A stretch of DNA of 25,418 bases, taken from NCBI GenBank assembly GCA_023255165.1, contig JALRJD010000321.1, positions 1 through 25,418 on the forward strand, written 5' to 3'. The position numbers and the translations under genes were made by a program. The notes under the pieces were generated by a model, which was given only the letters and a program-made list of their open reading frames with translations, was not told the origin of the DNA and did no database searches. This document shows positions 6,520 through 14,535 of this stretch, piece by piece (positions within the stretch are counted from its first letter, which is position 1; each line of letters starts with the position of its first letter). The DNA is from Porticoccaceae bacterium (GTDB lineage: Bacteria > Pseudomonadota > Gammaproteobacteria > Pseudomonadales > Porticoccaceae).

Positions 6520-8420
6520 TGATTGCGCTCTGGACTCGCCGTTTCCGAAACAGGTGACGAGTCTACACCAATATCGGTCACAGTGATGTCGGCGCCAAGA
6601 CGCTGCATGGTACTTTTAATAACCGGGTGTTCCGGAGCCTGTTCAAGGCCGCGATTCCAGGTTTGCAGGGCCGCCTGCTTGTCGCCGAGGAACCATTGCA
6701 CCTCGCCGAGATGAGCGGCGATTTCCGGGTCGGGCATAATCGCCATGGCCTTTTCAAGATGGGGCAATGCCTGTTCGGCGTCGCCGAGTATAAAGAGTAC
6801 CCAACCCATGCTGTCGATAATTGCCGGATCGCCTGGATTGAGCAGATAGGCGCGCTTGATCAAACGATGGGCCTCTTCACTGCGGTCGGTGTGCAGAATC
6901 ATGGTGTAGCCGAGGGCGTTAAGGGCGGTTGGGTTATCTTCATCCTGGGCCAGCAGTGCGCGCAGATCCTGCTCGGCAAGAGCAAAATTGTTTTGTTGTT
7001 CGGCGACCATTGAGCGCGCATAGAGCAACTGTGCATCATTGGGATGCTGCTGAAGACCACTGCTGAGCAGATCAATGGCCTGGTCGCTCTGGTTATTGCT
7101 TACCAGCAGATTGGACTCGATTTGAATCAGCGCCGGGATCAGATCCGGCTGTTCGCGATGCAGCTGTTGCAGATAGTGGCGCGCGCTGTCGACACTCACG
7201 CCTCTTGCCAAAAGCGCTGCCGCGCGTCCGGCCGCGGTGAGATAGTTGCGACCAAATTTAACCTGCTGATAATGCCGCAGGGCACTGTTGAAATCGCCAT
7301 TGCGCTCGGCAAGGGTAGCCAGATGGTATTCGGCGTCCGCGCGCACCGCGGGGTCAGTGGTCGCTTGCTGGAACAATGTCGTGGCGCGTTCCTGATTGCC
7401 TTCATTGAGGTAGAGCAGGGCGAGCAGAAAGTTAATCTGTTGATCGTCAGGGCCCTGTTGCCGCAACTGTTCAAACTGAACAATCGCCTGAGCGCGGTCA
7501 AGCAGGGTTAAAAACCGCGCGTACTGAAGTCGCACAGTTCGGTCGTTCGGTATGCGTTGCAGCGCATCCTCAAGCAATGTTGCGGCCTCGGTTACTTTAT
7601 TTTGTTGGTGCAGCACCTGCGCCAACAGCAACAGACCGCGTTGATTGTCGGGGGCCAGCGTCAGGAAATGTCTGGCGATGCTCACCGCGGCGTCGAGGTT
7701 GCCGCTCTCGCGGTAGAGAATCGCCACCGCCAACTCGGTTGCGGCGCGCTTTTCCGGATTCAGATCCAGTGCCCGATAGGCCTCCATCAGCTGCGGAATA
7801 ATAGCGTTTTTGTGGCCCTCATCAATCGCTGTTACCGCCAGAAAAGAGTCGAGGTCATCTTCATTGATGTAAAGCCAGTAGGCCTGTTGCAGCGCTTCGA
7901 GAGGTTTTTTATGCAGCGCATAAGCCTGCAGGGCGGCATGGTGCGCCGCGGCCTGCTGCGGCTGCTGTTCAATCCAGAGTAGCGCGCTCTCGAGCATGGC
8001 ATCGGCGTCACGTTGGTGGGTAGCAATGCCATTGGTCAGGCGAATAATTCCAAGATCGCGGGTGGCGCGGGCCTGGTCCAGGTAGTTTTTCAGGGCAGTC
8101 TCAAACTGACCGCGGGTTAGCGCTACATCGGCAACCAGCAGTTGGTAGAGTGAGTCTTCGGAGAACGGTTTGGTTGGCACTTTACTGGTTTGATTTTCTG
8201 TAGCCCTGGCTTCTGCCGCGTTTGTTTCTGCTTGATTTTTATCTTGTGTGCCTGTTTCTGTGTTTGTTTCGGGCACTGTCGGAGGCAATGTTGCGCACGC
8301 CGATAGCGTCAGAATGGCGCCAAAACAAATTACTTTGACGATTATGTTGGCCAGCGCCGAAGCCTTATTGAAAAGCACCGGAATAGTTTTTGGGCAGAGA
8401 AGGTTGGGCAATTTGATCAT
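6516..8420 (-). CDS. tetratricopeptide-repeat lipoprotein
   Basis: The 634-residue protein has an unusually long N-region (about 25 residues), a hydrophobic segment and lipobox LSAC, so Cys42 should be lipidated and the protein anchored in the outer membrane facing the periplasm. A Thr/Glu/Asn-rich linker (about 45-85) leads to many TPR-like helical pairs, clearest at about 240-360 and 455-610. It corresponds by position and build to the TPR gene found upstream of lolB in Pseudomonas (PA4667 type), whose function is not firmly known. A scaffold role in envelope assembly is inference. The ATG at 8420 has only a poor ribosome binding site. It is the first gene of the leftward operon and is divergent from hemA. 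Confidence 0.88.
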   Translation of the reverse strand: MIKLPNLLCPKTIPVLFNKASALANIIVKVICFGAILTLSACATLPPTVPETNTETGTQDKNQAETNAAEARATENQTSKVPTKPFSEDSLYQLLVADVALTRGQFETALKNYLDQARATRDLGIIRLTNGIATHQRDADAMLESALLWIEQQPQQAAAHHAALQAYALHKKPLEALQQAYWLYINEDDLDSFLAVTAIDEGHKNAIIPQLMEAYRALDLNPEKRAATELAVAILYRESGNLDAAVSIARHFLTLAPDNQRGLLLLAQVLHQQNKVTEAATLLEDALQRIPNDRTVRLQYARFLTLLDRAQAIVQFEQLRQQGPDDQQINFLLALLYLNEGNQERATTLFQQATTDPAVRADAEYHLATLAERNGDFNSALRHYQQVKFGRNYLTAAGRAAALLARGVSVDSARHYLQQLHREQPDLIPALIQIESNLLVSNNQSDQAIDLLSSGLQQHPNDAQLLYARSMVAEQQNNFALAEQDLRALLAQDEDNPTALNALGYTMILHTDRSEEAHRLIKRAYLLNPGDPAIIDSMGWVLFILGDAEQALPHLEKAMAIMPDPEIAAHLGEVQWFLGDKQAALQTWNRGLEQAPEHPVIKSTMQRLGADITVTDIGVDSSPVSETASPERNQ

Positions 8421-8634
8421 ATTCTTTTTTGGAAGTACGTTGGTTGAGACCGTAAATTGTGGGAAAGATTAGCCCGCGGATCGGCAATATCCTTTTTTTA
8501 TTCTATTTCTGATTATGCTGGCCAGACTGGTGTAAAATCTCCGGCCAGTAAAGTGGTCGAAAACCAAAGGCCCTTGATTCTGAGTATAGACGCATAATTT
8601 AGCAAGCAGCAGAGAGACGATCAGCGCAGTCACA
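8421..8634. promoter_or_regulatory. divergent intergenic region, TPR gene / hemA
   Basis: This gap must carry the start signals of the leftward lolB-ispE-prs operon and of rightward hemA. A plus-strand TAAAAT at 8533-8538 is a possible hemA -10, but no good -35 accompanies it. It lies inside an inverted repeat, CTGGCC (8519-8524) ... GGCCAG (8543-8548). I see no strong minus-strand promoter. No gene is supported here. Confidence 0.35.
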
Positions 8635-9891
8635 ATGGGTATTCTGGCATTTGGCATCAATCATACAACGGCCTCCGTGGATCTCCGCGGCCGTGTTGCC
8701 TTTGCCCCGGAAACGGTTGTCGATTCACTGCGTGAGGCGGTCGCCTATCTCGATGGTGGCGAAATTGCACTGCTGTCTACCTGCAACCGCACCGAAATTT
8801 ATTTTCACGGCGAGGCCGGTGACGAGCAACTGCTGAACTGGCTGGCGGAGCATAAAGGTCTGCAGGCCGATCAGCTGCGCGACTGCTGTTACTGCCATCG
8901 TGATCAGCAGGCTGTGCGGCATATTATGTGTGTTGCCAGCGGGCTGGATTCACTGGTGCTCGGCGAACCGCAAATTTTTGGTCAGATCAAATCAGCCTAT
9001 GCCGTGGGCCGTGAAGCGGGCACCGTGGCCACCCATCTCAATCAGGTTTTTCAGAGCGCCTTTGTCGCTGCCAAGCGGGTGCGTTCGGAAACAGCCATTG
9101 GTCAAAACCCGGTGTCGGTGGCCTACGCGTCGGTGAGTCTTGCAGAACAGATTTTTTCCGATTTGAAAAAAGCCCGCGCGCTATTGATTGGCGCCGGTGA
9201 AACCATCGAGTTGGTGGCGCGACATCTGCGCGACAAGCAGATCGGTTCGATCACCGTTGCCAACCGCACACTGAGTCGAGCCCAGGAGCTGGCCGCCGAT
9301 TTTGCCGCCGATGCCATTCTGTTGTCGGATATTCATGACTACCTGCCCCATGCGGATATTGTTATCTCGTCAACCGCCAGCCAACTGCCTGTACTGGGTA
9401 AGGGTGCGGTGGAATCGGCGCTGAAAAAGCGCAAGCACAAGCCGATCTTTATGGTTGATATTGCCGTGCCTCGGGATATTGAACCCGAGGTGGAAACCCT
9501 CGACGACGTCTACCTTTATACAGTTGACGATCTGCAGGAAGTGATTCAGGACAATCTGCGTGCGCGGCAATCGGCAGCGAATCTGGCCCAGGGCATTATC
9601 GATCAGGAAGCGGACAGCTGGTCACGCCAACAGCGCTCGCTGGCGGTGGTGGATACCATTCGCGCCTTTCGCGACAGCGTTGAAAAAATCCGCGATGAAG
9701 AAGTGGGCAAGGCGCTGCAGTCTCTGCAGCGCGGTCAGGATTCGGAATCGGTTATCGAGACGCTGGCACGCAATCTGACCAACAAACTAATGCACAAACC
9801 GACCACCAAACTCAAACAGGCCAGTGAGGAGGGGCGTGACGATACCATCAACGCCACCCAGGATCTGTTTGGCCTCGACAAGAAGCGTTAG
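8635..9891 (+). CDS. hemA: glutamyl-tRNA reductase
   Basis: HemA makes glutamate-1-semialdehyde from Glu-tRNA(Glu), the first committed step of C5-pathway tetrapyrrole synthesis. The 418-residue protein opens with the signature GILAFGINHTTASVDLR. Catalytic Cys50 is in LLSTCNRTE and the substrate segment VLGEPQIFGQIK is present. The NADPH-binding Rossmann loop is LLIGAGETIELVARHL (about 183-198). The C-terminal dimerisation helix region ends in TINATQDLFGLDKKR. The ATG gives the canonical N-terminus although the ribosome binding site is weak. It is followed after 112 nt by prfA and prmC, an order conserved across gammaproteobacteria. Confidence 0.97.
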   Translation: MGILAFGINHTTASVDLRGRVAFAPETVVDSLREAVAYLDGGEIALLSTCNRTEIYFHGEAGDEQLLNWLAEHKGLQADQLRDCCYCHRDQQAVRHIMCVASGLDSLVLGEPQIFGQIKSAYAVGREAGTVATHLNQVFQSAFVAAKRVRSETAIGQNPVSVAYASVSLAEQIFSDLKKARALLIGAGETIELVARHLRDKQIGSITVANRTLSRAQELAADFAADAILLSDIHDYLPHADIVISSTASQLPVLGKGAVESALKKRKHKPIFMVDIAVPRDIEPEVETLDDVYLYTVDDLQEVIQDNLRARQSAANLAQGIIDQEADSWSRQQRSLAVVDTIRAFRDSVEKIRDEEVGKALQSLQRGQDSESVIETLARNLTNKLMHKPTTKLKQASEEGRDDTINATQDLFGLDKKR

Positions 9892-10003
9892 CGCCGTTCA
9901 CACGCTAATAACAGCTTTGGTAATCACAGCTCAGGCAACAGCCCACTCTTAAGTTAAACTTTTATTCCGCTATCACAGCGACACAACCAGATTTGGACAG
10001 GCA

Positions 10004-11086
10004 ATGAAGGCATCAATTCTCTCAAAATTAGAGCATCTCTCGGAACGCTACGAAGAGGTCGGCGCGCTGCTCAGTGACGGCGATATTATCAGCGATCAAA
10101 ATCGCTTCCGTGAGCTCTCCAAAGAGTACGCGGAACTCGAGCCGGTGGTGAAGAGCTACCGCGACTATCTCGGCGTGCTGGGTAATATCGATGAAGCGAA
10201 ATTACTGCTTAAGGACGACGATGCCGAGATGCGCGAAATGGGCCAGGAAGAACTGCGCAGCAGTGAAACCCAGCGCGACGAACTGGAGCTGGAGCTGCAA
10301 AAACTGTTGCTGCCCAAAGACCCCAAAGATTCGAAAAATGTGTTTCTTGAAATTCGCGCTGGAACCGGTGGTGACGAGGCCGCGATTTTCTCTGGCGATC
10401 TGTTTCGCATGTACAGCAAATACGCCGAGACTCAGCGTTGGCAGGTCGAGGTGATCAGCGAGAGCAGCGGCGATCACGGTGGCTACAAGGAAATTATCGC
10501 GCGCATTATCGGTCAGGGCGTCTATTCCAGACTCAAGTTTGAATCCGGCGCGCACCGGGTGCAGCGGGTGCCAGAGACCGAATCCCAGGGGCGCATTCAT
10601 ACCTCTGCCTGCACTGTTGCGGTGATGGCTGAAGCGGACGAAAAAGATGCCATTGAAATTAATAAGGCCGACCTGCGGGTGGATACCTTCCGTGCCTCCG
10701 GCTCCGGTGGTCAGCACGTTAACAAAACCGACTCGGCGATTCGTCTCACCCACTTGCCAACAGGTCTGGTGGTGGAATGTCAGGATGAGCGCTCGCAGCA
10801 TAAAAATCGCGCCAAGGCGATGTCGGTGTTGCAGGCTCGATTGACCGCGGCACAGGATGAGGCGGTGGCCCGGGAACAGTCGGATCAGCGCAAGAGTTTG
10901 GTTGGCAGCGGCGATCGCTCGGAGCGCATTCGCACCTACAACTTTCCCCAGGGCCGGGTCACAGATCATCGCATTAACCTGACGCTGTACAAGCTGGGTG
11001 AAGTGATGGAGGGTTCCCTGGATGAGGTGATCAAGCCATTGGTCAATGAATTCCAGGCCGAGCAGCTCGCCAGTCTGTCTGATTGA
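10004..11086 (+). CDS. prfA: peptide chain release factor 1
   Basis: RF1 terminates translation at UAA and UAG. The 360-residue protein has the usual RF1 length. The stop-codon recognition tripeptide is PET (residues 190-192, the PxT motif of RF1, not the SPF of RF2). The peptidyl-hydrolysis motif GGQ is at 235-237, within GSGGQHVNKTDSA. The N-terminal coiled helices contain SERYEEV and the GTGGDEAAIF domain-2 start is intact. A GGACAGG stretch precedes the ATG. The downstream gene prmC methylates the GGQ glutamine, so substrate and modifier are adjacent. Confidence 0.98.
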   Translation: MKASILSKLEHLSERYEEVGALLSDGDIISDQNRFRELSKEYAELEPVVKSYRDYLGVLGNIDEAKLLLKDDDAEMREMGQEELRSSETQRDELELELQKLLLPKDPKDSKNVFLEIRAGTGGDEAAIFSGDLFRMYSKYAETQRWQVEVISESSGDHGGYKEIIARIIGQGVYSRLKFESGAHRVQRVPETESQGRIHTSACTVAVMAEADEKDAIEINKADLRVDTFRASGSGGQHVNKTDSAIRLTHLPTGLVVECQDERSQHKNRAKAMSVLQARLTAAQDEAVAREQSDQRKSLVGSGDRSERIRTYNFPQGRVTDHRINLTLYKLGEVMEGSLDEVIKPLVNEFQAEQLASLSD

Positions 11087-11102
11087 TCAATTGCTCCAGT
11101 CG

Positions 11103-11945
11103 ATGACCATTACCCAGTTACTTCAGGCCGCTGTTCAGGCCAACCGGCACAGCGACACTGCGTGGCTGGATGCCGAACTGTTGCTCTGCTCGGTGCTGGG
11201 GGTGGCGCGCAGCTTTTTAAAAACCTGGCCGGATCGTCAGCTCGAAGAAGCTGATCGCCAGCACTTTGACACCCTGTTGCAGAGACGCCTGGCCGGCGAG
11301 CCGGTGGCCTATCTGATCGGCACACAGGGATTCTGGACACTGGAGCTGGAAGTCTCTGCAGCCACCTTGATTCCGCGTCCGGAAACCGAACTGCTGGTGG
11401 AAACCGCTCTTGAACTGCCATTGGCTGCCGATGCCACTGTGCTCGATCTGGGCACCGGCACCGGCGCCATTGCACTGGCGTTGGCCAGCGAGCGCAACCT
11501 GTGGCGTGTGACCGCGGTGGATCTACAGCCTCAGGCGGTGGAGCTGGCCGAGCGCAACCGTCAGCGCTACCAGCTGGATAATGTGACGCTGTTTACCAGC
11601 AGTTGGTTTAATGATATTCCGGCTCAACAGTTTGATCTGATTGTTAGCAACCCGCCCTATATTGAGCGGGATGACCCGCATCTGAGTCAGGGCGATGTGC
11701 GCTTTGAGCCGGCCTCGGCACTGGTCTCTGGTAGTGATGGACTGAATGATTTGCGCTTGCTTTGCCAGCGCAGTGGCGACTTTCTCAAACCCGGTGGCTG
11801 GTTGATGGTGGAGCACGGTTATCAGCAGGGCGCTGCTGTGCGCGAGCTGTTTGCAGCGGGCGGCTTTGCCGGGATAGAGACGCGCTGTGATCTCAATGGT
11901 CTGGAGCGAATGACTTTGGGCAGCTATCCAGAAACTAAAACTTAG
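11103..11945 (+). CDS. prmC: peptide chain release factor N5-glutamine methyltransferase
   Basis: PrmC (HemK) methylates the glutamine of the GGQ motif in RF1 and RF2 using S-adenosylmethionine. The 280-residue protein has the helical N-domain, the linker IPRPETELLVE (90-100), the SAM-binding motif DLGTGTGAIALAL (115-127), an acidic VDLQPQAVE strand, and the catalytic NPPY (183-186). The frame is open further upstream into prfA, but the ATG at 11103 gives the normal length; the ribosome binding site is poor and coupling to prfA, 16 nt upstream, is likely. Its TAG stop lies in the first unit of a 14-nt tandem repeat. Confidence 0.96.
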   Translation: MTITQLLQAAVQANRHSDTAWLDAELLLCSVLGVARSFLKTWPDRQLEEADRQHFDTLLQRRLAGEPVAYLIGTQGFWTLELEVSAATLIPRPETELLVETALELPLAADATVLDLGTGTGAIALALASERNLWRVTAVDLQPQAVELAERNRQRYQLDNVTLFTSSWFNDIPAQQFDLIVSNPPYIERDDPHLSQGDVRFEPASALVSGSDGLNDLRLLCQRSGDFLKPGGWLMVEHGYQQGAAVRELFAAGGFAGIETRCDLNGLERMTLGSYPETKT

Positions 11946-11978
11946 AGATTAGAAGTTAGAGATTAAAAGTTAGAGATT
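11942..11978. repeat. 14-nt tandem repeat across convergent gene ends
   Basis: Two full units, TTAGAGATTAGAAG (11942-11955) and TTAGAGATTAAAAG (11956-11969), are followed by a partial unit TTAGAGATT (11970-11978). Each unit is itself two heptamers of the TTAGAGA/TTAGAAG type. The prmC stop lies in the first unit, and the stop of the convergent MATE gene (TAA on the minus strand, 11972-11970) lies in the last. The 24-nt space between the genes is therefore all repeat. Confidence 0.8.
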
Positions 11979-13346
11979 GGCCATCGCCCTGATTTTGGCT
12001 TTCGAAACAATATTCCAGCGCGTGATCAGACCGATCGCGGCTGAGCCAGCGCCGATAACTGTCCCCACCCAAAAACCGTAGACGCCCAGGGGTTCACCCC
12101 AAAGGTCGGTAAGCGCCAGACTGTAGGCAACTGGAAAGGCGATACCCCAGAAGGCGATCACCTGGATCAGCAACGGCAGGCGCACATCTTTGTAGCCGCG
12201 CAGCGCGCCGCTGGCGAGCATCTGTAAACAATCCATCGAACCCAGCAGGGCGGCAAAAAGAAACAGGTTGGCGGCAATAGCCTGCACATTGGGGTCGGGG
12301 CTGAACAGCCGCGCCAGATCCTCGCGCAGCGTGATCTTCAGGACCGCCATTAACAGGCCCAGCAAAAACACCATTTTGAACCCGACCAGACAGTAGCGGC
12401 GCGCCAGTTTGGGATCGCCGGCGCCCTCGGCCAGGGCCACCTTAATGGTCAGCGCCTGGGCAACCCCGAGCGGAACCATATAGGCCAGCGAGTCGATATT
12501 TATCGCGATGGCGTGGGCGCCGACCACATCCGAACCCAGATGGGCAATAAACAGCGGGATGGCGGCAAAGAAACCGATTTCTGCGGCAATATTTAATGAG
12601 ATGGGAATGCCCAGGCGCAGGATATTAATAATTGCCGCGGCGTTGGCGCGGGCAAATTCACTGTACAGTTGCAGCGCCCGCATGGTGTGGGAGCGCTGCG
12701 CATAAATGACCATGCAGATCATCAGAAAAGCCATCACCGTGGCGGTTGCCCAGGCGGCGCCTTCACCGCCCATGGCCGGGAAACCAAACTTGCCCAGCAC
12801 CAGTGCATAGTCGAGCAGAATATTAAGAAAAAAGGCCGCGCCGTTAAAAATCATTACCGGGCGGATATCGCCCATTCCCTCAAAGGCACTGCGAAAGGCA
12901 AAGAATGCCGGGAACACTGCGCCGGTAAACAGAAACGGAATCATATAGCGGCGGCCGATATCATAAACTCGATCAGGGATATCCAGGATGCCGAGAATGG
13001 CGATGCCGCCGACAATCGCGGCAACCGCAATCACGCCAACCGGCAGTGCCAGCCACAGTGACTGCTGAAACTGGAAACGCACCAGATGATGATTGCCCGC
13101 ACCCCAGTGATTGCCGATTAATGGGCTATTGCCAATCATAATGCCGATAACCAGCAGATTGATCATCGACCAGATGCTGCCGCCCAGTTGAACTGCGGCG
13201 AGATCGTCGGCACTGACCTGACCAGCCATATAAATGTCGGTCACCGTCATGCCGACCACAGCGATCTGCCCGAGAATCAGGGGGCCTGCGAGTGCCCAAA
13301 GCTGGGCCGCATTTTTCAGAAAGGTAGAGTTCTTATTGGCTGGCAT
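11970..13346 (-). CDS. MATE-family efflux transporter (NorM-like)
   Basis: The 458-residue protein has about twelve transmembrane helices in two halves, the multidrug and toxic compound extrusion fold. It begins with LWALAGPLILGQIAVVGMTVTDIYMAG, the family's first-helix signature for Na+- or H+-coupled cation antiporters. FEGMGDIRPVMIFNGAAFFLNILLDYALV and the second-half LGIPISLNIAAEIGFF and LASGALRGYKDVRLPL motifs also fit. It probably exports cationic drugs or metabolites across the inner membrane; the substrate is not known. The ribosome binding site is weak. It is convergent with prmC, and the region upstream holds a REP-like fragment and a minisatellite. Confidence 0.93.
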   Translation of the reverse strand: MPANKNSTFLKNAAQLWALAGPLILGQIAVVGMTVTDIYMAGQVSADDLAAVQLGGSIWSMINLLVIGIMIGNSPLIGNHWGAGNHHLVRFQFQQSLWLALPVGVIAVAAIVGGIAILGILDIPDRVYDIGRRYMIPFLFTGAVFPAFFAFRSAFEGMGDIRPVMIFNGAAFFLNILLDYALVLGKFGFPAMGGEGAAWATATVMAFLMICMVIYAQRSHTMRALQLYSEFARANAAAIINILRLGIPISLNIAAEIGFFAAIPLFIAHLGSDVVGAHAIAINIDSLAYMVPLGVAQALTIKVALAEGAGDPKLARRYCLVGFKMVFLLGLLMAVLKITLREDLARLFSPDPNVQAIAANLFLFAALLGSMDCLQMLASGALRGYKDVRLPLLIQVIAFWGIAFPVAYSLALTDLWGEPLGVYGFWVGTVIGAGSAAIGLITRWNIVSKAKIRAMANL

Positions 13347-13390
13347 TTTATCGTTAGGCTCTTATAGAACACTATTCTCGGTTAATGGCC

Positions 13391-13480
13391 CTCGCAAAGC
13401 GAGCAAAAAACAGATTGGGGTCAGAGAATAATCAAGACAGCAAATCCCGGTGGCTGAGGAGGAGGAATTTTTCAGCCGGG
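13391..13480 (+). repeat. REP/RAYT-like element fragment (candidate)
   Basis: Three pieces stand in a row. First is a perfect hairpin CTCGC-AAA-GCGAG (13391-13403). Second is ATTGGGGTCAGAG (13414-13426), which resembles the GGGGTCAGAGT signature I recall near REP-associated tyrosine transposases. Third is a bulged hairpin, CCCGG-(tgg)-CTGA (13446-13457) pairing with TCAGCCGGG (13472-13480), with a GGAGGAGG-containing loop. Imperfect, bulged palindromes are typical of REP sequences. No transposase gene is present, so this would be a remnant or a non-autonomous copy. The identification is from memory of the motif. Confidence 0.4.
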
Positions 13481-13520
13481 CGGCAATCTAAACTGCGTCT
13501 GTGGGAGTGAGCGACTAGAC

Positions 13521-13595
13521 TTACAGGCTGAAGTTACAAGAATTTACAAGCTGAATTTACAAGCTAAGGTTACAAGCTAAGGTTACAAGCTAAAG
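13521..13595 (+). repeat. 13-nt tandem repeat (TTACAAGCTAAGG)
   Basis: Six head-to-tail units start at 13521, 13534, 13544, 13557, 13570 and 13583. The two units at 13557 and 13570 are identical (TTACAAGCTAAGG). The others differ at a few positions (TTACAGGCTGAAG, TTACAAGCTGAAT, TTACAAGCTAAAG), and the second is 3 nt shorter. The array is about 50 bp upstream of the DoxX/HvfX-like gene and is non-coding. It is degenerate on the left and homogeneous on the right, as expected of an expanding minisatellite. Confidence 0.85.
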
Positions 13596-13647
13596 CGAAC
13601 CAATATCCACGGGGCAATTTTTAGAAAAATTCGAAGGAGTGACTGCT

Positions 13648-14298
13648 ATGCAACGCATAATTCTCTGGTACAACCTCTGTCTTTCCAAATTACAGTGCAT
13701 CGATTGGCTCGGGCCTCTGGCTCTGCGTCTCTATCTGGCGCCGATTTTTATTGGTGCCGGCCTGCACAAGTTTGCCAACTGGGACAGTATGGTGGCCTGG
13801 TTTGGCAATCCGGACTGGGGTTTGGGGTTGCCTCTGCCGGGCTTGATGGTGCTGCTGGCTGCCGGCGCGGAACTGATCGGCGGTCTGGCTCTGGTGGTTG
13901 GTCTTGCCACCAGGCTGGTGGTAATTCCGCTTATGTTTACCATGCTGGTGGCCGCGGCAACTACCCACTGGGACAATGGCTGGTTTGCCATTGCGCCGGG
14001 CGACCCCAATACCAGCACCGCGAAAGTGTTGGCGATGGTCGGCATCCCCGCGGCCGAGCGAAGTCTCGAAAACAGTGAAGGCGTTGGCGAGCGCCTGCAA
14101 GCGGCGCGAGATTTGCTGCAGACCCACGGCAATTACGCCTGGCTGTCAGAGAAGGGCCCATTTGTGATTTTAAACAATGGCATCGAGTTTGCCGCCACTT
14201 ACTTTATTATGCTGCTGACGTTGTTGTTTGCCGGGGGCGGGCGCTGGTGCAGCCTCGATTACTGGCTCGGCAGGCGTCTGGGTATCAAAGGCTCGTAG
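13648..14298 (+). CDS. DoxX family membrane protein, HvfX-like
   Basis: The 216-residue protein has about four transmembrane helices. It carries the motifs LRLYLAPIFIGAGLHKF, the striking WFGNPDWGLGLPLPG (about 51-65), LATRLVVIPLMFTMLVAA and VILNNGIEFAATYFIML. As I recall these match HvfX-type DoxX proteins, which accompany copper-binding RiPP (bufferin) genes hvfA-hvfB-hvfC. None of those partners is visible nearby. I chose the ATG at 13648 because a strong AAGGAG (13634-13639) sits 8 nt upstream; a GTG at 13639 would overlap that site. An AT palindrome AATTTTT-AG-AAAAATT (13616-13631) directly precedes the ribosome binding site and could be an operator. Membrane location is secure, function is not. 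Confidence 0.82.
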   Translation: MQRIILWYNLCLSKLQCIDWLGPLALRLYLAPIFIGAGLHKFANWDSMVAWFGNPDWGLGLPLPGLMVLLAAGAELIGGLALVVGLATRLVVIPLMFTMLVAAATTHWDNGWFAIAPGDPNTSTAKVLAMVGIPAAERSLENSEGVGERLQAARDLLQTHGNYAWLSEKGPFVILNNGIEFAATYFIMLLTLLFAGGGRWCSLDYWLGRRLGIKGS

Positions 14299-14535
14299 TG
14301 GTTGGTTTGGCTCGTAGCGCACCCGGATTCGGCGGAGCGGACGATTAAAGCGAACGGTTCGCCGACAATTCTGCTACACTCTGCGCGCAAATATGTGTGG
14401 GCTGCCGCTTCAGTTGGTTTATTACAAATAATTGGCATTATCGGCGGCCCGCAAAAACCTGGTATTAATCGCCTTCCAATTGCTGTTAATGACTGATAAC
14501 AGGTGTTAACCACCTCATAAAATGTGTGCTAAATC
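14299..14535 (+). promoter_or_regulatory. upstream region of rhlB
   Basis: No gene is supported in these 237 nt. A perfect inverted repeat GCGAAC-G-GTTCGC (14350-14362) is a possible operator. Closer to rhlB, TAAAAT (14518-14523) is a possible -10, preceded by the inverted repeat AGGTG-TTAAC-CACCT (14501-14515) where the promoter spacer would be. No good -35 is visible. If that -10 is used, the mRNA would begin only about 6 nt before the TTG start. No clear terminator follows the DoxX gene. Confidence 0.3.

Noticed and set aside
9892..10003. Terminator between hemA and prfA
   Set aside because: Only a weak AAGTT-A-AACTT element before TTTAT is visible; the stem is too short to call.
11046..11945. 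Longer prmC start overlapping prfA
   Set aside because: The extra residues match no PrmC; the ATG at 11103 gives the normal length.
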